From Bacteroidales bacterium (lineage in GTDB: Bacteria > Bacteroidota > Bacteroidia > Bacteroidales > Paludibacteraceae): DNA of 64,000 bases. Of the stretch, positions 7,869-16,152 are shown in pieces; positions within the stretch are counted from its first letter, which is position 1, and each line of letters starts with the position of its first letter. The notes under the pieces were generated by a model that saw only the letters and a program-made list of their open reading frames with translations, was not told the origin of the DNA and did no database searches. The stretch is taken from positions 62,001-126,000 of the forward strand of contig SUXC01000002.1 of NCBI GenBank assembly GCA_015061165.1. Direction: 5' to 3'. A program made the position numbers and the translations under genes.

Positions 7869-9827
7869 ATGGAATATCAATACCTACATACAATACAATA
7901 TCCCAGCGACTTGAAGCGTTTGCCCCAAGAGGCACTGCCCCAGTTGTGCGACGAGTTGCGCGATTTTATCATTCAGCAACTGAGCCAAAACCCTGGGCAT
8001 TTGGGTTCCTCGCTGGGTACAGTGGAACTGACCGTTGCACTGCATTACGTCTTCGATACGCCTAACGACCAACTCGTTTGGGACGTGGGACATCAGGCAT
8101 ACGCCCATAAGATTCTGACCGGCAGGCGCGAGCGCTTTCATACCAACCGACAGTTCAAAGGATTAGCCCCCTTCCCTACCCCCGCAGAAAGCAAATACGA
8201 TGCATTCGTGGCAGGACACGCCAGCAATAGTATATCGGCGGCGTTGGGTATTGCCATTGGAGAAGAGATCGCCGCTGATGCGGCTGTAGATCGGGCAGAG
8301 CCCTGTAGTTCGGCTACGCCTGTAGATGGCAGAGACGACAAGCGAAGAGTAGTAGCAGTTATCGGCGATGGAGCCATGACGGGCGGATTGGCATTTGAGG
8401 GACTAAACAACACCTCTATGCTCAAAAACAACCTGCTCATCGTACTCAACGACAACAACATGGCTATCGACCCTATCAAGGGCGGATTCACGCAATACTT
8501 AGTAGATTTGACCACCAGTACGCGCTACAACCGTTGGCGTTGGTGGGGGTATCGCTTGGCACGCAAAATGCGTATCCTCAACGAAGACAACAAAGGGCTG
8601 GTACAACGGTTCACCAATAACCTCAAAGCCCTACTAACCAAGCAAGAAAACAACCTTTTCCAAGGACTCAATCTGCGCTATTTTGGTCCCGCCGACGGAC
8701 ACGATGTGCTCAACTTAGTGCGTATCTTCAACGAAATAAAAGATTACGAAGGTCCTAAAGTCCTGCATATCATCACCAAAAAAGGCAAAGGCTACGAGCC
8801 TGCTGAGAATGACCAGACAACTTGGCATGCACCAGGAGAGTTCTGCGTCGAGACAGGCGAAAGGTTAATGGCGGGAGGTGAAAAGCAAGAACCACTATGG
8901 CAAGAAGTGTTTGGCAACCAACTGCTCCAACTGGCGCACGAAGACCAACGTGTGGTGGGCGTTACGCCTGCTATGCCCAGTGGTTGCAGCATGAATATCA
9001 TGCAACGCGAATTGCCCAACCGTGTCTTTGACGTCGGTATAGCCGAAGGACATGCGGTTACATTCTCCGCAGGTATGGCTAAAGCGGGATTAGTACCCTA
9101 TTGCAATATATACAGCAGTTTCTTGCAACGCGCCTACGACAATATCATCCACGATGTCGCATTGCCTAAATTGCATGTAGTCTTCTGCATCGACCGTGCA
9201 GGTATCGTAGGCAACGATGGCGCTACGCACCACGGACTGCTGGATTTGGCATACCTGCGCCCTATTCCTAATATGATTATTGGAGCCCCCATGCTCAGCA
9301 TAGATTTGCAACAAATGATGCGATTGGCAAAAAATGTGAATGGTCCGATTGCAATCCGCTATCCCCGTGGTCGTAGCATCAATCGCACAGGGGTGCCACC
9401 AGTAGTATTAGGACAAGGAGTATGTATCAAACATGGTAGCCAAGTAGCCGTATTGAGCATAGGCGCAATAGGCAATACCGTCATCGATGCTATCAATAGT
9501 ATGGGAATTGACAAGAAAAATCTCTTTGCTCACTATGATATGCGCTGGCTCAAACCATTAGATGAACTCATATTGGAGGAGGTGGCAGAGCATTTCCATA
9601 CTATCGTTACGGTGGAAGACGGCGTTATCAATGGGGGATTGGGCAGCGCGGTAGCGGAGTATATGTCGGGAATCGGGAATCGGGAATCGGATATCGGTAA
9701 ACGAGTTATCCGCCTTGGCATAAACGACCAGTTTGTGGAGCACGGTAGCACCAAAGAACTATATCAACTATTGAAATTAGATAAAGAAGGTATATGCGAA
9801 TCATTATTGCAGGCGCTGGAGCAGTAG
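7869..9827 (+). CDS. dxs: 1-deoxy-D-xylulose-5-phosphate synthase
   Basis: Condenses pyruvate and glyceraldehyde 3-phosphate in the first step of the MEP isoprenoid pathway, thiamine-diphosphate dependent. 652 residues. Visible motifs: GHLGSSLGTVELTVALH (about 44-60), WDVGHQAYAHKILTGR, the ThDP motif GDGAMTGG near 165 with its NDNNMAI tail, GHD in GPADGHD, the pyrimidine-domain GIAEGHAVTFSAGMA and the C-terminal transketolase domain. Two non-conserved insertions are visible: about residues 136-159, just before the ThDP motif, and about residues 600-612, built of TCGGGAA heptamers. The end overlaps trkA by 34 bp. Confidence 0.94.
   Translation: MEYQYLHTIQYPSDLKRLPQEALPQLCDELRDFIIQQLSQNPGHLGSSLGTVELTVALHYVFDTPNDQLVWDVGHQAYAHKILTGRRERFHTNRQFKGLAPFPTPAESKYDAFVAGHASNSISAALGIAIGEEIAADAAVDRAEPCSSATPVDGRDDKRRVVAVIGDGAMTGGLAFEGLNNTSMLKNNLLIVLNDNNMAIDPIKGGFTQYLVDLTTSTRYNRWRWWGYRLARKMRILNEDNKGLVQRFTNNLKALLTKQENNLFQGLNLRYFGPADGHDVLNLVRIFNEIKDYEGPKVLHIITKKGKGYEPAENDQTTWHAPGEFCVETGERLMAGGEKQEPLWQEVFGNQLLQLAHEDQRVVGVTPAMPSGCSMNIMQRELPNRVFDVGIAEGHAVTFSAGMAKAGLVPYCNIYSSFLQRAYDNIIHDVALPKLHVVFCIDRAGIVGNDGATHHGLLDLAYLRPIPNMIIGAPMLSIDLQQMMRLAKNVNGPIAIRYPRGRSINRTGVPPVVLGQGVCIKHGSQVAVLSIGAIGNTVIDAINSMGIDKKNLFAHYDMRWLKPLDELILEEVAEHFHTIVTVEDGVINGGLGSAVAEYMSGIGNRESDIGKRVIRLGINDQFVEHGSTKELYQLLKLDKEGICESLLQALEQ
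8275..8345. repeat. Repeat-bearing insertion inside dxs
   Basis: The dxs segment coding for roughly ADAAVDRAEPCSSATPVDGR has no counterpart in Dxs proteins I know, where AAE/EEI is followed within a few residues by the VVAVIGDG strand. It carries near-direct copies of CTGTAGATNGGCAGAG at 8284-8300 and 8320-8334 with a further CTGTAG at 8303-8308 between them. Frame is kept. Confidence 0.65.
9666..9700. repeat. Heptamer array inside dxs
   Basis: Five 7-bp units in perfect register: TCGGGAA three times, TCGGATA, TCGGTAA. They encode SGIGNRESDIGK near residues 600-611, in the C-terminal transketolase domain. 35 bp is not a multiple of three, so the insertion must have flanking adjustment to keep the frame. 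Confidence 0.9.
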
Positions 9828-11128
9828 GACGCCACTTAGCCAAACTGCTATCCCGCGAGGATATGGATATTAGTCTGATTGATGACCGACAAGATCGTTT
9901 GGGTGATCTTGATGCTAACTATGACCTCTTGACCAAAGTGGGCAGTCCGATGTCTATTCACGACCTCAAAAGTATCGGTGTAAAAGATGTGGACCTCTTC
10001 ATAGCCGTTACCCCATCCGAGTCGGACAACATCACAGCCTGCTTGCTCGCCAATCGATTGGGCGCCAAGAAGACACTGGCACGTATTGATAATTACGAAT
10101 ACCTCCTGCCAGAGAACAAACGTCTCTTTGAGCAAATGGGACTCAACCACCTCATCTACCCAGAACTGCTGGCTGCACAGGAGATTACCGCTTCGCTCAA
10201 AACCAACTGGATGCGCTATCACCTTACCCTATGCGACGGAGCATTAGAGCTATGCGTATTGAAAGTGCGCGAGGGAGCAGAGGTGATTGGCAAACCATTT
10301 ATGTCGGGATTCTTCAATCATGGTTTCTACCGCGTAGTGGCTATCAAACGCGAACAGGAGACTATCATCCCTACAGGTCAAGATGAGATAAAAGCCAATG
10401 ATATGGTGTATGCCGTATGTACGCGCGAGAATATGAAGCACCTGCGCGAACAAATGGGCAAGCAGAAACGCGATATTAATACGATTATCTTCTTTGGCGG
10501 GTCAAAGATCGCACAAAAAACAGTGCAGAACCTCTCGGATGACCTCAATATCAAGATTCTTGAAGCCGACCGCGAGCTATGCTATCACCTCAGCGAGAAA
10601 GTGAACAACGCACTGATTATCAACGCCGACGGTAGCGACATGGCCACCCTCAAATCCGAAGGTATAGAGGACGCCGATGCTTTTGTGGCTGTTACGGATA
10701 ACAGCGAAGCAAACATCTTTGCCTGCATGGCTGCGCAACGCTTTGGTGTGAAGAAAACTATCGCCGAAGTGGAGAATATCGACTATATCGCTATGGCAGA
10801 GGGCTTGGATATCGGAACGGTGCTCAACAAGAAAACTATCGCAGCTTCGTATATCTACCAAATGCTACTGGATGCCAGCGTGCTGAATGTGCGCAATCTG
10901 ACCAGTGCGGATGCAGAATTGGTGGAGTTTATGGCAGAGGAGGGCAGCCGTATTACCAAGTGCAAGATACGCGACATGCGATTGCCTAAAGATGCAAATA
11001 TCGGTGCTATCGTTCGCGCAGGCGAAGGTATATTGGTCAATGGTGACACACAAATACTGCAAGGCGACCAAGTGGTAGTCTTCTGCAAAAACCAAGTCAT
11101 TCGCCAGTTAGAAAAATTCTTTCAATAA
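9794..11128 (+). CDS. trkA: TrkA potassium-transport regulatory subunit
   Basis: Cytoplasmic NAD-binding regulator of the Trk K+ uptake system. 444 residues with two RCK repeats: first Rossmann motif GAGAVGRHLAKLL at about 7-19 with acidic D in SLIDD, second FFGGSKIAQKTVQNL near 235-250, each followed by a TrkA-C domain (LCVLKVREGAEVIGKPF and ITKCKIRDMRLPKDANIGAIVR). Its start lies 34 bp inside dxs and trkH follows 34 bp downstream, so dxs-trkA-trkH look co-transcribed. Confidence 0.94.
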   Translation: MRIIIAGAGAVGRHLAKLLSREDMDISLIDDRQDRLGDLDANYDLLTKVGSPMSIHDLKSIGVKDVDLFIAVTPSESDNITACLLANRLGAKKTLARIDNYEYLLPENKRLFEQMGLNHLIYPELLAAQEITASLKTNWMRYHLTLCDGALELCVLKVREGAEVIGKPFMSGFFNHGFYRVVAIKREQETIIPTGQDEIKANDMVYAVCTRENMKHLREQMGKQKRDINTIIFFGGSKIAQKTVQNLSDDLNIKILEADRELCYHLSEKVNNALIINADGSDMATLKSEGIEDADAFVAVTDNSEANIFACMAAQRFGVKKTIAEVENIDYIAMAEGLDIGTVLNKKTIAASYIYQMLLDASVLNVRNLTSADAELVEFMAEEGSRITKCKIRDMRLPKDANIGAIVRAGEGILVNGDTQILQGDQVVVFCKNQVIRQLEKFFQ

Positions 11129-11162
11129 TCGTAATTTGTAAATTGTCCAATCGCATAAACAC

Positions 11163-12632
11163 ATGACTCGCACGTTTAACACTCGAATGGTCTTCCGCAC
11201 GATGGGTGCACTGCTGCTCATTGAGGCGGTGTTTATGACAATGGCACTGTTTGTCAGCCTATGGTATGGCGAAGCCGATAGCGGTGTGTTTCTGCTGTCC
11301 ACTATCATCACGCTGCTGGCAGGTGTGATAGGTTTGTTGGTGGGTCGTCGTGCCGAATCGCGCATGGGCGAGCGAGAGGGCTATGTGATTGTGGCAATGG
11401 TGTGGGTGGTGTTTTCCGCCTTCGGATTGCTACCCTATTACCTCAGCGGACAAGTGCCGAGTTTAACGGATGCGTGGTTTGAGAGTATGTCGGGTTTCAC
11501 CACGACGGGTGCCACTATTATTCCTGATTTGGAGGTAATCACCCACGGACTGCTCTTCTGGCGGTCGCTCACACAGTGGATTGGTGGTATGGGAATCATT
11601 GTGCTGTCTATTGCTATATTGCCTATCTTCGGGCTCAATGGCATGCAGCTCTACGCTGCTGAGGTGTCGGGCTTGACCTACGAGAAAGTGTCGCCCCGTA
11701 TCGCTGATACAGCAAAAATGATGTGGAGTATATATGTTTTACTCACTGTCACTGAGGTGGTGGCATTGTGGCTCTGCGGTATGGATATGTTTGATGCAGT
11801 ATGCCACTCCTTCTCCACCATTGCTACAGGTGGTTTCTCTACACATAACAATAGTTTGGAATACTACGACTCGGCAGCTATTCACTATACAGTAACATTC
11901 TTCATGTTTATTTCGGGTATCAACTTCGTGCTGCTTATCTATCTGCTACGTGGCAAGACCCGCTATTTCTTCAAAGATGAGGAGCTAAGGTGGTATAGCG
12001 TAGCGGTGGCCATGTTTGCGGTATTGCTGACTGTGGGCTTGTATGTGGCTCGCCCAGGTTGGTCGGGTGTCGAGATGGAGCGCGCTTTCCGCGATAGTAT
12101 CTTCACCGTTATTAGTTCGATGACCTCAACAGGATACACTATTTCCGACTATATGTATTGGCCAGTGGTGGCATGGGTGGTGATCTTCTTCCTTATGCTG
12201 ACGGGTGCCTGTGCAGGTAGTACGGCTGGTGGTATCAAGTGGGTGCGATTGGCAATCATCATGAAGAATGGTGTGGCGGAGTTCCAACGCCGTATTCACC
12301 CTAATGCGATTATCCCTGTGAAACTCAACGAGAAAGCCGTTCCGCAGCAGACAATCAATAATATCATGGCGTTCTTGATTTTCTATGTCTTTATCATCGT
12401 GGTGACGGTGGTTATTTTCTGCGCTACAGGTGTAGATTTTGATGAGGCTATTGGTTCTGCTGTTTCGGCAATTGGCAATGTGGGTATCAGTATTGGTCAG
12501 TTTGGTCCAGCGGGTACGTATGCCGAATTCCCTGTGGTAGCGAAATGGGTAATGAGTTTTGTGATGCTGATTGGCCGTTTGGAGATTTTCACTGTTTTGC
12601 TACTCTTTACCAGAGCATTGTGGAGGAAGTAA
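11163..12632 (+). CDS. trkH: TrkH-family potassium uptake channel subunit
   Basis: Inner-membrane K+ translocating subunit that works with TrkA. 489 residues, about ten or more hydrophobic helices. The four pore-loop filters typical of the family are visible: SGFTTTGATI, STIATGGFSTHN, SSMTSTGYTISDY and AIGNVGISIG. The gene stands 34 bp after trkA and is followed by a strong terminator. Confidence 0.95.
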   Translation: MTRTFNTRMVFRTMGALLLIEAVFMTMALFVSLWYGEADSGVFLLSTIITLLAGVIGLLVGRRAESRMGEREGYVIVAMVWVVFSAFGLLPYYLSGQVPSLTDAWFESMSGFTTTGATIIPDLEVITHGLLFWRSLTQWIGGMGIIVLSIAILPIFGLNGMQLYAAEVSGLTYEKVSPRIADTAKMMWSIYVLLTVTEVVALWLCGMDMFDAVCHSFSTIATGGFSTHNNSLEYYDSAAIHYTVTFFMFISGINFVLLIYLLRGKTRYFFKDEELRWYSVAVAMFAVLLTVGLYVARPGWSGVEMERAFRDSIFTVISSMTSTGYTISDYMYWPVVAWVVIFFLMLTGACAGSTAGGIKWVRLAIIMKNGVAEFQRRIHPNAIIPVKLNEKAVPQQTINNIMAFLIFYVFIIVVTVVIFCATGVDFDEAIGSAVSAIGNVGISIGQFGPAGTYAEFPVVAKWVMSFVMLIGRLEIFTVLLLFTRALWRK

Positions 12633-12655
12633 CAGACCTATCAAAAAAAACGATA

Positions 12656-12713
12656 AAAAAAATCTATGGACCTTTGGTCAAGCAAGCTTGGACTCGGTTC
12701 ATAGATTTTTTTT
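12656..12713 (+). terminator. Bidirectional terminator between trkH and tRNA-Ser
   Basis: A 13-bp stem (12656-12668 with 12700-12712), A-rich on the left arm and T-rich on the right, encloses a 31-nt loop that itself contains a small stem (GTCAAG / CTTGGAC). The T run at 12705-12714 serves trkH; the A run serves the leftward tRNA gene. Confidence 0.85.
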
Positions 12714-12715
12714 TG

Positions 12716-12802
12716 CGGAAGGGACGAGATTCGAACTCGTGGTACGGTTACCCGTACGACAGTTTAGCAAACTGTTGGTTTCAGCCACTCACCCACCCTT
12801 CC
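12716..12802 (-). tRNA. tRNA-Ser (anticodon GCU)
   Basis: Read on the minus strand: acceptor stem GGAAGGG (12802-12796) with CCCTTCC (12723-12717), discriminator G at 12716, anticodon loop TTGCTAA giving GCU, an extended variable arm (GTACGGGT/ACCCGTAC) as in serine tRNAs, and a TΨC arm with GTTCGAATC. 87 nt; the 3' CCA is not encoded. Confidence 0.95.
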
Positions 12803-12862
12803 CCACGCCGTAGCGCGTTACAGATAGTATTGTCTGAATACACTTCCTTGCGAAAGCGACTG

Positions 12863-12894
12863 CAAAGGTACTGTTTTTTTTTGGATTGACCAAA
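12863..12894 (-). promoter_or_regulatory. Promoter of tRNA-Ser
   Basis: Minus strand: TTTG at 12894-12891 and TACCTTTG at 12870-12863, 20 bp apart. It lies 60 bp upstream of the mature tRNA 5' end. Confidence 0.85.
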
Positions 12895-12949
12895 TATTTT
12901 GGTGATTTTTTTATTATTTATGCAAAAATACACCTATTTTGTGCTAAAA

Positions 12950-12990
12950 AAAGAAAGAAAGCATCAGGATTCTACCCTGATGCTTTCTTT
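12950..12990 (-). terminator. Terminator overlapping the chorismate mutase stop
   Basis: AAAGAAAGCATCAGG and CCTGATGCTTTCTTT form a 15-bp stem around a 7-nt loop; the last codons and stop of the leftward gene are in the stem. On the minus strand it ends in a short T-rich run near 12945-12958. Confidence 0.85.
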
Positions 12991-13224
12991 ATGTAGTGCT
13001 TCCATCACTTCGTTTATAACCTTATCGCTTAACCCATATTGCAGTCCTACTTTGCGACAATGCTCCAAGACTTCGTGATAGCGCTGTGCTTGTACAATAG
13101 GTTCACTATGCTGATGTTTCCATTCGCCAATCTGGCGAGCCACATCCACACGCTTGCCTATAATCGTCCACAACTGCTCATCCAGATGGTCAATCTCTGC
13201 GCGAAGTGATGATAACTCTTTCAT
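12964..13224 (-). CDS. Stand-alone AroQ-type chorismate mutase
   Basis: Converts chorismate to prephenate for Phe/Tyr synthesis. 86 residues, all helical, the size of a minimal AroQ domain. The LRAEIDHLDEQLWTIIGKRVDVARQIGEWK helix carries the conserved Arg, Asp and Lys pattern (R8, D12, R25, K36 approximately), followed by RYHEVLEH and a last helix with Q/E candidates (VINEVMEALHKESIR). It begins one base after the valS stop, so it is translated from the same mRNA, an unusual pairing. No prephenate dehydratase or DAHP synthase domain is attached. Confidence 0.88.
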   Translation of the reverse strand: MKELSSLRAEIDHLDEQLWTIIGKRVDVARQIGEWKHQHSEPIVQAQRYHEVLEHCRKVGLQYGLSDKVINEVMEALHKESIRVES

Positions 13225-13225
13225 A

Positions 13226-15976
13226 TTAACCTCTCAACTGCGCCATTGCCTCTTTGATGGTAGCAATACGGCTTTCGGCATCGGCTTTCTTCTTGCGCTC
13301 CAGTTCTACAATCTCTGGTTTCGCATTAGCCACAAAGCGTTCGTTGTTGAGTTTACCCATCACACCACGGAGGAAACCTTCTTGGTGTGCCAACTCAGCC
13401 TCAAGTTTCTTGAGCTCCTCATCAACATTAATAAACTTCTCCAATGGCACACTATACTCGGTAGTACCCACAATGAAGGATGCACAGCCAGCGCCCTTCT
13501 CGGCACCTACAGCCAACTCCACATTACCCAACTTGGTTACTACGGCTGGTAATGCCATTGGAGTAATCAATATGAGCACCTCTTTAGGAGAGATATTCTT
13601 TTGTGCACGGATATTGCGGATAGCAGAGATAATGTCGAAGCATTGTTCAGCAGCTTGCCTTATCGCCTCATCGCCTTTCGCCTGCGGGGTCCCCGAAAAA
13701 TCTGCTGATTTTTGGGGTGCACTTTCGCCTATTTTCTCCAAAGGAGAAACCATGAGTGATTCGCCCTCTTTGCGCTCCTCAATAGCTTGCCACAACTCCT
13801 CAGTAATAAATGGCATGAATGGATGCAAGAGTTTGAGCATCGTATCCATAAATTGGATAGTCTTCTCATAAGTTGCCTTATCAATTGGCTGACCGTATGC
13901 AGGTTTGATAATCTCCAAGTACCAACCAGAGAAATCATCGCAGAAGAGTTTGTAGATAGCCATCAACGCCTCGCTCAAACGATACTTGCTGAACAAGTCA
14001 GCTACTTCAGCCTGTGCTTTAGCCAAGACAGCATCAAACCACTCAACGCCCCACTTATTGGTAGCAGGCATTTCTGTGTCTGCTACTTCCCATCCTTTGA
14101 TGAGACGGAAGCAGTTCCAAATCTTGTTGCAGAAGTTACGGCCTTGCTCGCAAAGGCTATCATCGAAGAGGATATCATTGCCCGCAGGAGCGCAAAGCAT
14201 CATACCCATACGCACACCGTCGGCACCGAAACGCTCAATCAAATCCAGTGGGTCAGGGCTATTGCCAAGCGATTTGGACATCTTGCGACCGAGTTTATCG
14301 CGCACAATACCTGTGAAATATACATGACGGAATGGCATTTTACCAATATACTCATATCCTGCCATAATCATACGTGCCACCCAGAAGAAGATAATATCTG
14401 GACCCGTTACAAGGTCTGCTGTTGGGTAGTAGTACTTAATCTCCTCGTTGCCAGGGTTATTGATACCGTCGAACAAACTGATTGGCCATAGCCATGAACT
14501 GAACCATGTATCCAATGCCCCCTCATCTTGTACCAATTCCTCGACTTTCAGTCCTGACTTCTCAGCAGCAGCCTCAATACTTGGTGCTACGATAATCTTA
14601 TCCTCTGGATAGTCCTCGGCACCTGTCTTATCGAGCAATGCTTTCTCGTAGTATGCAGGGATACGGTGTCCCCACCAGAGTTGGCGAGAGATACACCAGT
14701 CTTTGATATTCTCCAGCCAGTTGCGGTAGGTGTTTTTGTATTTCGTTGGATAGAACACAATGTCATCGTTCATTACTGGTGGCAACGCGATGTCAGCAAA
14801 GTGCTGCATGCGGATGAACCATTGCAAACTCAATCGTGGCTCAATAGGCACATTGGTACGCTCGGAGTAACCCACCTTGTTGGTGTAGTCTTCCACTTTC
14901 TCTACCAAACCCTCGGCTTGCAAGTCCACTACAATCTGCTTGCGGCAGTCGAAGCGGTCCATGCCTTGGTATGTAGCCACGTTTGGATAAATATCTGCCT
15001 CCAATCCCTCTACATTCACGTGCGCGTCTGCGGTAAATATATCATAGGTAGTGAGGTCATATTTTTGTCCCAATGCGTAGTCGTTCACATCGTGTGCAGG
15101 GGTTACCTTCAAGCAACCTGTACCGAACTCAATCTCCACATAGCGATCCTCTATCACAGGAATCACACGACCTACCTTAGGCACAATCACATGCTTGCCC
15201 TTCAGCCATTGGTTCTTAGGATCTTTAGGGTTGATACACATCGCCACGTCACCCATGATAGTCTCAGGACGGGTAGTAGCTACTACAGCGTAATAACCTT
15301 TCTCATCCTTGTGGACCACATTGCCTTCCTCGCCTTTCGCCTCTTCGCCTTTCGCCTCATCGCCTTCAAGGACGTAGTACTTCATGTAGTAGAGTTTCGA
15401 GTGCTCCTCTTGGTAGATTACTTCCTCATCGCTGAGAGCAGTTTGGCGCTCTGGGTCCCAGTTCACCATGCGCAAGCCACGGTAAATCAGTCCCTTATTG
15501 TATAAGTCGCAGAATACATCAATCACCGCTTTGGAGCGTGTCTCATCCATAGTGAAGGCAGTACGATCCCAGTCGCAAGAGCAACCCAGTGTGCGCAACT
15601 GTTTGAGAATGATACCTCCATGCTCCTCTGTCCAAGCCCAAGCATGTTTGAGGAACTCCTCACGAGTGAGGTCAGACTTGTTGATACCTTGCTCTTTGAG
15701 GCGTTTGATGACTTTGGCTTCAGTAGCGATAGAGGCGTGGTCGGTACCAGGTGCCCAACAAGCATTCTTGCCTTCGAGGCGTGCACGACGTACAAGAATA
15801 TCTTGGATAGTATTGTTGAGTACGTGTCCCATGTGCAGTACACCCGTTACGTTTGGTGGAGGAATAACTACGGTGTAAGGTTCACGACCATCTGGCGTAC
15901 TGTGAAACAGCTTGTTGTCTTGCCAGTATTGATACCACTTGGCTTCAATGTTTGTTGGATTGTATTTTGCGTCCAT
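13226..15976 (-). CDS. valS: Valyl-tRNA synthetase
   Basis: Charges tRNA-Val. 916 residues from the ATG at 15976 ([18 protein letters not shown]); the frame runs to 16087 but that part contains the promoter. HIGH-type motif [17 protein letters not shown] near residue 40, the class I editing insertion with [12 protein letters not shown] near 235, KMSKS in [14 protein letters not shown] near 555, anticodon-binding domain and a C-terminal coiled coil ([15 protein letters not shown]). Two heptamer-type insertions enlarge non-core loops: [15 protein letters not shown] in the editing domain side and [21 protein letters not shown] in the anticodon-binding part. Confidence 0.95.
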   Translation of the reverse strand: MDAKYNPTNIEAKWYQYWQDNKLFHSTPDGREPYTVVIPPPNVTGVLHMGHVLNNTIQDILVRRARLEGKNACWAPGTDHASIATEAKVIKRLKEQGINKSDLTREEFLKHAWAWTEEHGGIILKQLRTLGCSCDWDRTAFTMDETRSKAVIDVFCDLYNKGLIYRGLRMVNWDPERQTALSDEEVIYQEEHSKLYYMKYYVLEGDEAKGEEAKGEEGNVVHKDEKGYYAVVATTRPETIMGDVAMCINPKDPKNQWLKGKHVIVPKVGRVIPVIEDRYVEIEFGTGCLKVTPAHDVNDYALGQKYDLTTYDIFTADAHVNVEGLEADIYPNVATYQGMDRFDCRKQIVVDLQAEGLVEKVEDYTNKVGYSERTNVPIEPRLSLQWFIRMQHFADIALPPVMNDDIVFYPTKYKNTYRNWLENIKDWCISRQLWWGHRIPAYYEKALLDKTGAEDYPEDKIIVAPSIEAAAEKSGLKVEELVQDEGALDTWFSSWLWPISLFDGINNPGNEEIKYYYPTADLVTGPDIIFFWVARMIMAGYEYIGKMPFRHVYFTGIVRDKLGRKMSKSLGNSPDPLDLIERFGADGVRMGMMLCAPAGNDILFDDSLCEQGRNFCNKIWNCFRLIKGWEVADTEMPATNKWGVEWFDAVLAKAQAEVADLFSKYRLSEALMAIYKLFCDDFSGWYLEIIKPAYGQPIDKATYEKTIQFMDTMLKLLHPFMPFITEELWQAIEERKEGESLMVSPLEKIGESAPQKSADFSGTPQAKGDEAIRQAAEQCFDIISAIRNIRAQKNISPKEVLILITPMALPAVVTKLGNVELAVGAEKGAGCASFIVGTTEYSVPLEKFINVDEELKKLEAELAHQEGFLRGVMGKLNNERFVANAKPEIVELERKKKADAESRIATIKEAMAQLRG
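13657..13716. repeat. Heptamers plus palindrome inside valS
   Basis: Four 7-bp units of the TCGCCTT family (13657-13684) are followed by an inverted repeat: CCCCGAAAAATC (13691-13702) and GATTTTTGGGG (13707-13717), one bulged base, 4-nt loop TGCT. Together they code for about 21 extra residues ([19 protein letters not shown]) within the anticodon-binding domain. Confidence 0.75.
15324..15365. repeat. Heptamer array inside valS editing region
   Basis: Six 7-bp units of the CGCCTTT/TCGCCTC family in near register encode the repeated acidic peptide [15 protein letters not shown] on the minus strand. The unit family is the same as in pheS, uvrA and the composite spacer element at 24865. Confidence 0.85.
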
Positions 15977-16056
15977 GTCTATAAATAGAGTTAAAAAAGT
16001 TCTAAACGTTTTAAGGGTTCTAAAGGAGGTAAAACCAAATTGCCCGAAAAAGCGTG

Positions 16057-16088
16057 CAAAGGTACAACAAATAATGCACATTTGCAAG
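16057..16088 (-). promoter_or_regulatory. Promoter of valS
   Basis: Minus strand TACCTTTG at 16064-16057, with CTTG (16088-16085) 20 bp upstream as a near-match -33. The leader to the valS ATG is about 75 nt and contains short repeats of the GTTCTAAA/GTTTTAA type (15990-16027). Confidence 0.7.
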
Positions 16089-16152
16089 AAAATGAGCGAA
16101 AAGTTTACTTTTAGGCGAAATTTTATAACCTCCCGATAAATAGAGAGACAGA

